From NCBI GenBank assembly GCA_001443445.1, contig LDXN01000003.1, forward strand, positions 1-64,000: DNA of 64,000 bases, written 5' to 3'. This DNA comes from Candidatus Dadabacteria bacterium CSP1-2. Lineage in GTDB: Bacteria > Desulfobacterota_D > UBA1144 > Nemesobacterales > CSP1-2. Under the pieces are notes generated by a model. That model saw only the letters and a list, made by a program, of their open reading frames with translations. It was not told the DNA's origin and searched no databases. Below are positions 58,295 through 64,000 of this stretch, one piece after another; position 1 is the first letter of the stretch; each line of letters begins with the position of its first letter. The position numbers and the translations under genes were made by a program.

Positions 58295-59809
58295 CTATCT
58301 GCTCCTTATCAATGCTTCAATTTTTCTAACCACAGCATTAACAGCGTCTTTAAGTGAAGAATCCTCACCAATCATAGCTTCGATTTTTCTTACAGCGTGT
58401 ATTACAGTTGAGTGGTCTTTGCCACCGAATTTTTCTCCGATTTCTGGGAAAGAGGCTCCTGTGTATTTCCTTATTAGGTACATTGCTATCTGTCTTGGTA
58501 GAGCAATATTCTTCGTTTTCCTTTCTGACTTTAAATCTTGTATTTTAACACCAAAAAAGTTGGCAACCTCTTTCTGAATAGACTCTATATTAAGGATAGA
58601 TCTGGTTTGTTCCTTGATAATGTTTTTTAGAACCTCTTTGGCTAGATCTATGTTGATTTCTGTATTTAGTAGCTTCGCATAGGCACTGATATTTATGAGC
58701 GTTCCCTCTAGTTCTCTAATGTTTGATGTAATGTTAGTAGCCAGAAATATACCTACTTCGTTAGGTAGTACAATCCCTTCAGTTTCGGCTTTTTTCTTAA
58801 GGATCGCTACCTTCGTCTCAGTTTCAGGTGGTTGTATATCAGCGATAAGCCCCCATTCAAACCTTGATCTATAACGCTCTTCGAGGTAAGACATATCCTT
58901 TGGAGTCTTGTCACTAGTAAGCACTATCTGTTTTTTTGAATCGTATAAAGTATTGAATGTATGAAAAAACTCCTCCTGTGTGCTTTCTTTGCCGACGATA
59001 AATTGTATGTCATCGATAAGGAGCACATCGCATCCAAATCTATATCTGTTCCTGAACTCTTCCATCTTGTTAGATTTGATGCTATTAATCACCTGATTAG
59101 TAAAGTTTTCAGCTGAAATACTGCATACCCTAGCCAGTTGATGTGAATTTTTAAGTATATAATTGCCAATCGCATTGATTAAATGAGTCTTTCCGAGTCC
59201 GACACCACCGTGAATAAAAAGCGGGTTATAAGCTTCACCAGGTTTGCTTGCTACTGCAGTTGAAGCGGCATGAGCGAACTGGTTGCTAGCTCCAACGATA
59301 AATCGCTCGAAGGTGTAGTTTGGGTTAAGAAAACCTGTAAATAGACCCTCTTTATTTATTTCCCTTGATTTCTCTTCTTCAATATCTTCCTCGATTGAGG
59401 TAGGGCTGGCAGCAACAATCTTAATATCCAACTTCCTACCATGAACCTCTTCGATTGTTTTACTTATAAGATCTAAATAGTGGTTATATATCCAGTCCCT
59501 TTCGAAGTTGTTTTTAGCCTTAAGGGTTAATAATTCATCTGTTTGTGATAAGGGTTTTAGGGAGTCAAACCAAAAGAACACCTGTGGATTTGCTCTCTTT
59601 TTTATTCTTTCGATTACTTCTTGCCATATGTCCTGCTGAGGAAACTCAGCCTTTTGGGTAGCTAGAGAGTAATGGCTTACAGGGGTTACAAGAAGCCCTA
59701 TTCCTCTCGATGGTTCTTCATCATTTTCATGTTTAAAAAGGGACTTAAGGTTTCGACCTAGCGTTAATTTCTTTGCCAAAGCTCCTCCAAGAGCTAACAA
59801 CGTTTCCAC
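58295..59809 (-). CDS. dnaA: Chromosomal replication initiator DnaA
   Basis: FIHGGVGLGKTHLINAIGNYI, LLIDDIQFI, FGGKDHSTVIHAVRKIE. Confidence 0.97.
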   Translation of the reverse strand: METLLALGGALAKKLTLGRNLKSLFKHENDEEPSRGIGLLVTPVSHYSLATQKAEFPQQDIWQEVIERIKKRANPQVFFWFDSLKPLSQTDELLTLKAKNNFERDWIYNHYLDLISKTIEEVHGRKLDIKIVAASPTSIEEDIEEEKSREINKEGLFTGFLNPNYTFERFIVGASNQFAHAASTAVASKPGEAYNPLFIHGGVGLGKTHLINAIGNYILKNSHQLARVCSISAENFTNQVINSIKSNKMEEFRNRYRFGCDVLLIDDIQFIVGKESTQEEFFHTFNTLYDSKKQIVLTSDKTPKDMSYLEERYRSRFEWGLIADIQPPETETKVAILKKKAETEGIVLPNEVGIFLATNITSNIRELEGTLINISAYAKLLNTEINIDLAKEVLKNIIKEQTRSILNIESIQKEVANFFGVKIQDLKSERKTKNIALPRQIAMYLIRKYTGASFPEIGEKFGGKDHSTVIHAVRKIEAMIGEDSSLKDAVNAVVRKIEALIRSR

Positions 59810-59833
59810 AAGTTATCAACAGACTGTGGATAG
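59802..59833. promoter_or_regulatory. DnaA-box cluster at dnaA 5' end
   Basis: TTTCCACAA, TTATCAACA (59813-59821), TGTGGATAG (59825-59833). Confidence 0.65.
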
Positions 59834-60214
59834 ATTGCTATGCAAAAATGGGATAACCTCAAACGTTTTTAACAAGGATTAGTCACACATTTGAGGCAGT
59901 GATCAAATCCTAACAGAAAGAAAAAGCAGTTGTCAAGCATTTTTAAAAAGTTTAATGTTCACGATTAATTAGAGTTAGAATTGGGTTTCTAACGCTCAAA
60001 ATAAAAATAGAAAGAGAGTTACATAGGGCGCTTCGTCCTTTATTTTCAGTATTCTACAGTGCTTTTTTGTTATGATCAGTAAGTTTTTCAATTTGAATCT
60101 CAGGGGGCGTTAATTTAAAATGCTTAATGATTCGCTCTAAAGGCAGTAATGTAGTATTTAAATTTGGTCAATCCACGAACATCGACTAAACAGCAAGGAG
60201 CGTAGTTTGCGATA

Positions 60215-62788
60215 ATGAAAGAAGCGTATAATCCACAAGAGATTGAGAGAAAATGGCAGTATGTTTGGAGTGAGAAAAGGGTCTATGAAGTAACTGAGGA
60301 CCATAACGAGGAGAAATATTATGTCCTTGAGATGTTCCCATACCCCTCTGGCAGAATCCATATGGGGCATGTAAGAAACTATACAATTGGAGATGTTATA
60401 GCGCGGTATAAAAGGACATTGGGGTTTAATGTCCTCCATCCTATAGGATGGGATGCCTTTGGGCTTCCCGCAGAAAACGCTGCTATTGAGCGTGGGGTTC
60501 ATCCTGCAAAGTGGACTTATGAAAATATTGCTCAAATGAAAGCGCAACTAAAGAGGCTTGGTTTTAGTTACGACTGGAATAGGGAGATTACTACCTCTGA
60601 CCCTAATTATTATAAATGGGAGCAGATGGCTTTTACACGGATGTTTGATTGCGGACTAGCTTACAAAAGGTCTTCAGTTGTCAATTGGTGCCCTTCATGT
60701 GAAACGGTTTTGGCAAACGAACAGGTAGTAGTATCTGGTGCTGTATTACCCGAACCGCAGTCTGGTTCGGGAGGTAATAAACAGTTTGCATCAGATGGAA
60801 ATAAAGAGGCTGCAAGGTGTTGGAGGTGTCAATCCGAGGTTGAGTTGAGAGAGTTAGAGGGCTGGTTTTTTAAAATTACGGATTATGCAGAGCAACTCCT
60901 TGATGGATGCGAAAGGCTTAAAGATGGCTGGCCAGAAAGGGTTCTTACGATGCAAAAGAACTGGATAGGAAAAAGCACTGGCGCTGAAATTGATTTTCCC
61001 CTTGAGGAAACTATAGAGGGCGTGAGAAGTTTAAGGATTTTTACAACCCGCCCTGATACGGTTTTTGGAGTTACCTTTATGTGCATTACACCGGAAAATC
61101 CAATTTCGGAGAGGATCGTAAAAGGAAAGCCACAAGAAAAAGAAGCAGTTCAGTTCATCCAAAGGATTAAAAGGCAAAGCAACATTGAAAGAGTAGGCGA
61201 AGGTGTAAAAAAGGAAGGTGTTTTTACAGGTGCCTACTGCGTAAACCCCTTTAGCGAGGAGCGTATACCGATTTACATAGCAAATTTTGTGCTTATTTCG
61301 TATGGCACTGGGGTGATTATGTGTGTTCCAGCACATGACCAAAGGGACTTTGAGTTTGCAAAGGAATACGGCTTGCCCATAAAGGTCGTGATTCAGCCTG
61401 AAGGTGATGATGTAAATCCAGATGATATGAAATGTGCTTATGAAGATGTGGGTATCATGGTAAATTCAGGTGAATATTCTGGAACTCCCTCTGAGATCGG
61501 CAAACAAAAGATCATCGAGTATGTGGAGACTAAAGGGTTTGGTCGAAGGCAAATAAACTATAGGCTTAGAGACTGGGGTATATCGCGTCAAAGATACTGG
61601 GGGGCACCTATTCCTATAATTTATTGCGATAGGTGCGGAACCTTAGCGGTTCCTGACAATTACCTACCAGTAGAGCTTCCGATGGATATTGAATTTACAG
61701 GAAAGGGAGGCTCTCCGCTTGCAAAGATAGAGAAATTTGTAAATACAAAGTGCCATAAGTGCGGTGGTGATGCAAGAAGAGAAACCGACACGATGGATAC
61801 ATTTGTAGAGTCATCTTGGTATTTCCTTAGATACACCTCTCCGGATTTTGAAAATGGTATGTTAGATGGTGCAAGGGGTAAATATTGGCTTCCTGTAGAC
61901 CAGTATATAGGTGGTATAGAGCACGCAATTTTGCATCTGCTTTATGCCAGATTTTATACAAAGGTATTGAGAGACCTTGGGATGTGCAATCTTGACGAAC
62001 CCTTCTTAAATCTCCTAACTCAGGGGATGGTAATTAAAGACGGTGCTAAGATGTCAAAGTCTCTCGGAAACATTGTTGACCCTGACGATATAATAGCAAA
62101 ATATGGAGCAGATACTGTTCGTATATTTATGCTTTTTGCCTCGCCAGTTGAGAGGGATCTCGACTGGAGCGATGAGGGTATAGAGGGTTCATACAGATTT
62201 CTAAACCGGGTGTGGCGTTTTGCCTACGATTTCGGAATTCGGAATTCGGAATTCGGAATTAGAGAATCTTTTAATCCGCAATCCGCAATCCGCAATCCGC
62301 AATCAAAAGGTCTTCTTATTAAGGTACATAAGATGATTAAAAAGGTAACGGAAGACTTAGAAAGATTTCAATTCAATACAGGGGTCGCAGCTATCATGGA
62401 GCTTCTAAACGCTGTATCTAGGTTTCAATCCAATGGCAATGATGAAAAAGCTGTACTCAGGGAGGCGATTGAAACTATTGTTCGTCTTCTTTATCCCTTC
62501 GCCCCGCATATAGCTGAAGAGCTATGGGAAGCCCTTGGCTATAAAGAAACCCTCGTTGATAAGCCTTGGATTGAGTGGGATAGAGAGATTGTAGGGAGCG
62601 CTGCGGTCATCGTAGTCCTCCAGGTGAATGGAAAGGTACGAAGTCAAGTTTTCATGGACCCCGATACAACAGAAGAGGAGATGAAACAGGCCGCTTTTTC
62701 AGATGAAAGAGTAAAAAGCTATATTTCTGGAAAAGAAATCAAAAAGGTTATTGTCGTTCCAAAAAGGCTTGTAAACATTGTTGTATAG
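60215..62788 (+). CDS. leuS: Leucyl-tRNA synthetase with two in-frame repeat insertions
   Basis: [56 protein letters not shown]. Confidence 0.97.
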   Translation: MKEAYNPQEIERKWQYVWSEKRVYEVTEDHNEEKYYVLEMFPYPSGRIHMGHVRNYTIGDVIARYKRTLGFNVLHPIGWDAFGLPAENAAIERGVHPAKWTYENIAQMKAQLKRLGFSYDWNREITTSDPNYYKWEQMAFTRMFDCGLAYKRSSVVNWCPSCETVLANEQVVVSGAVLPEPQSGSGGNKQFASDGNKEAARCWRCQSEVELRELEGWFFKITDYAEQLLDGCERLKDGWPERVLTMQKNWIGKSTGAEIDFPLEETIEGVRSLRIFTTRPDTVFGVTFMCITPENPISERIVKGKPQEKEAVQFIQRIKRQSNIERVGEGVKKEGVFTGAYCVNPFSEERIPIYIANFVLISYGTGVIMCVPAHDQRDFEFAKEYGLPIKVVIQPEGDDVNPDDMKCAYEDVGIMVNSGEYSGTPSEIGKQKIIEYVETKGFGRRQINYRLRDWGISRQRYWGAPIPIIYCDRCGTLAVPDNYLPVELPMDIEFTGKGGSPLAKIEKFVNTKCHKCGGDARRETDTMDTFVESSWYFLRYTSPDFENGMLDGARGKYWLPVDQYIGGIEHAILHLLYARFYTKVLRDLGMCNLDEPFLNLLTQGMVIKDGAKMSKSLGNIVDPDDIIAKYGADTVRIFMLFASPVERDLDWSDEGIEGSYRFLNRVWRFAYDFGIRNSEFGIRESFNPQSAIRNPQSKGLLIKVHKMIKKVTEDLERFQFNTGVAAIMELLNAVSRFQSNGNDEKAVLREAIETIVRLLYPFAPHIAEELWEALGYKETLVDKPWIEWDREIVGSAAVIVVLQVNGKVRSQVFMDPDTTEEEMKQAAFSDERVKSYISGKEIKKVIVVPKRLVNIVV
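60749..60813 (+). repeat. Family B repeat in leuS (zinc-ribbon region)
   Basis: CCCGAACCGCAGTCTGGTTCGGGAGGTAATAAACAGTTTGCATCAGATGGAAATAAAGAG. Confidence 0.8.
62231..62304 (+). repeat. Family C heptamer arrays in leuS: (CGGAATT)x4 and (AATCCGC)x4
   Basis: 62233-62260 and 62273-62300, translated [25 protein letters not shown]. Confidence 0.95.
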
Positions 62789-62858
62789 CCATAAGAGTAT
62801 TAATACAAAGTAAAACAGATTTTTACAAATAGGACTTAAGGTAGAATTGCCGTTTATG

Positions 62859-62922
62859 GTTCGACAACCTCACCTCGAACGGCTTGGTTTAAATACCGTC
62901 CGCCCTGAGCATGTCGAAGGGA
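62859..62922. repeat. Family A repeat downstream of leuS
   Basis: TTCGACAACCTCACCTCGAACGG...CCGTCCGCCCTGAGCATGTCGAAGGG. Confidence 0.65.
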
Positions 62923-62965
62923 GTTTTTGTTTGCCTGGATCCTATCAACAAAAATTAATAGTGTA

Positions 62966-63589
62966 CTAGCAAAAAAAATCAGCGAGATTACGTGCAGCTT
63001 CTTCAGGGTTAGGTGAGCTAAAAACTGCTGTAATTACTGCAATCCCGTCTACACCTGTTTCTAAAACAGATTTTGCATTCCCCTTTGTTATTCCTCCGAT
63101 AGCGAATATTGGAATCGTTTTTATCCTTCTCTTCGCTTCTTTTAGGATCTCAAAGGGGGTGGTTTTTCTATCTGGTTTTGTTGGTGTAAAAAATGGGGTT
63201 CCAAAAGCCAAATAATCTGCCCCTTCCTTCTCAGCCTGTAAGCCCCTTTCAATATCGCCATAACAAGAAACACCTATTATCGCTTCACCACCGAGAATTT
63301 TTCTTGCCTCTGAAATCTCTGTGTCATCTTTTCCAAGGTGAACCCCGTCTGCTCCTATTTCCATAGCAAGCTTTGGCGAATCATTGATGATTAGAGGAAT
63401 TCCATATCTTCTTGTTATTTTAAGAAGTTCTTTTCCCAGTCTTATGATTTCTTCTTCGGGAGTATCCTTTTCTCTAAGCTGGATGATTTTAGCTCCGCCT
63501 CGAATGGCTTTTTCTACGGTCTCTATAAACCTATCTCTTGGAATGAGTTTTTGATCAGTTATAACATAGAGTCCTTTGAGTATGTACAT
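62966..63589 (-). CDS. thiE: Thiamine-phosphate synthase
   Basis: LYVITDQKLIPRDRF, IIQLREKDTPEEE, GADGVHLGKDD, IFAIGGITKGNAKSVLETGVDGIAVITAVF. Confidence 0.96.
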   Translation of the reverse strand: MYILKGLYVITDQKLIPRDRFIETVEKAIRGGAKIIQLREKDTPEEEIIRLGKELLKITRRYGIPLIINDSPKLAMEIGADGVHLGKDDTEISEARKILGGEAIIGVSCYGDIERGLQAEKEGADYLAFGTPFFTPTKPDRKTTPFEILKEAKRRIKTIPIFAIGGITKGNAKSVLETGVDGIAVITAVFSSPNPEEAARNLADFFC

Positions 63590-63708
63590 TATTGATTTTA
63601 GAGTATCCCATTTGAGATTTTTCTACAAATTATTATTTAATGTGTTTTCTTGACAGCAGTTTATTCTACGTGATATTATCGTCTACTCCCTAAATGTGAG
63701 GGTATAAA

Positions 63709-64000
63709 TGAAAATATTGAGAAGTGTATTATTGCTTTTTGCCCTGCTTGTATTAATATCGTCATCACAAGGGTGTGGTAATTCTGATTGTGTACTTACG
63801 GGTTTCGTTAATTGTGGTGGTGGTGGTGGTGCTGATAAGAGCATAATTAATGGAACAGTTGTACCTCCTGTTATAGGTGGTCCTGGGGTTTCCGGAATCA
63901 AGGTTATAGCTGAACGGAATAACGAAAGGGTAGCCAGCGATACTACTAATTCTGAGGGTGAATTTAAACTCAAGGTTCGTGAGGGGGATATAACCCTACT
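63709..64000 (+). CDS. Lipoprotein with carboxypeptidase-regulatory-like domain (partial, runs off the edge)
   Basis: Hand translation MKILRSVLLLFALLVLISSSQGCGNSDC...PGVSGIKVIAERNNERVASDTTNSEGEFKLKV. Confidence 0.75.

Noticed and set aside
62966-63700. TPP riboswitch upstream of thiE
   Set aside because: No recognisable THI-box core (CUGAGA/GGGA-type elements) was seen in the short upstream region.

Overview
The window is a 64 kb chromosomal segment from an unidentified bacterium. It is mostly core genes: mutS, proC, maf, prmC, murA, hisG, argH, dnaE, ftsY, ribD, nadD, rsfS, mnmE, pabB/pabC, tyrA-hisC-pheA, gspLMN, comF, dnaN, dnaA, leuS and thiE. It carries one tRNA-Glu(CTC). The strongest anomaly is a set of small palindromic or short-period repeats that sit between genes and also in frame inside conserved genes (prmC, dnaE, ftsY, probably pabB, leuS twice, and the edges of pabC and ribD). 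Two insertions translate to the same peptide, GGS[I/T]LRQG[S/E]G. This resembles the Rickettsia palindromic elements. Other notable loci are: a TIGR04255-type three-gene cassette next to tRNA-Glu, bracketed by two inward-facing decayed tyrosine-recombinase fragments; a dnaA-dnaN intergenic oriC candidate with a DnaA-trio-like TAG array; a perfect parS plus two perfect DnaA boxes behind mnmE; an apparent ATA start codon for rsfS; and several toxin-antitoxin loci, intact or decaying. No CRISPR array, rRNA or intact transposase was seen. All calls come from reading the sequence and the supplied ORF translations. No database search was run.
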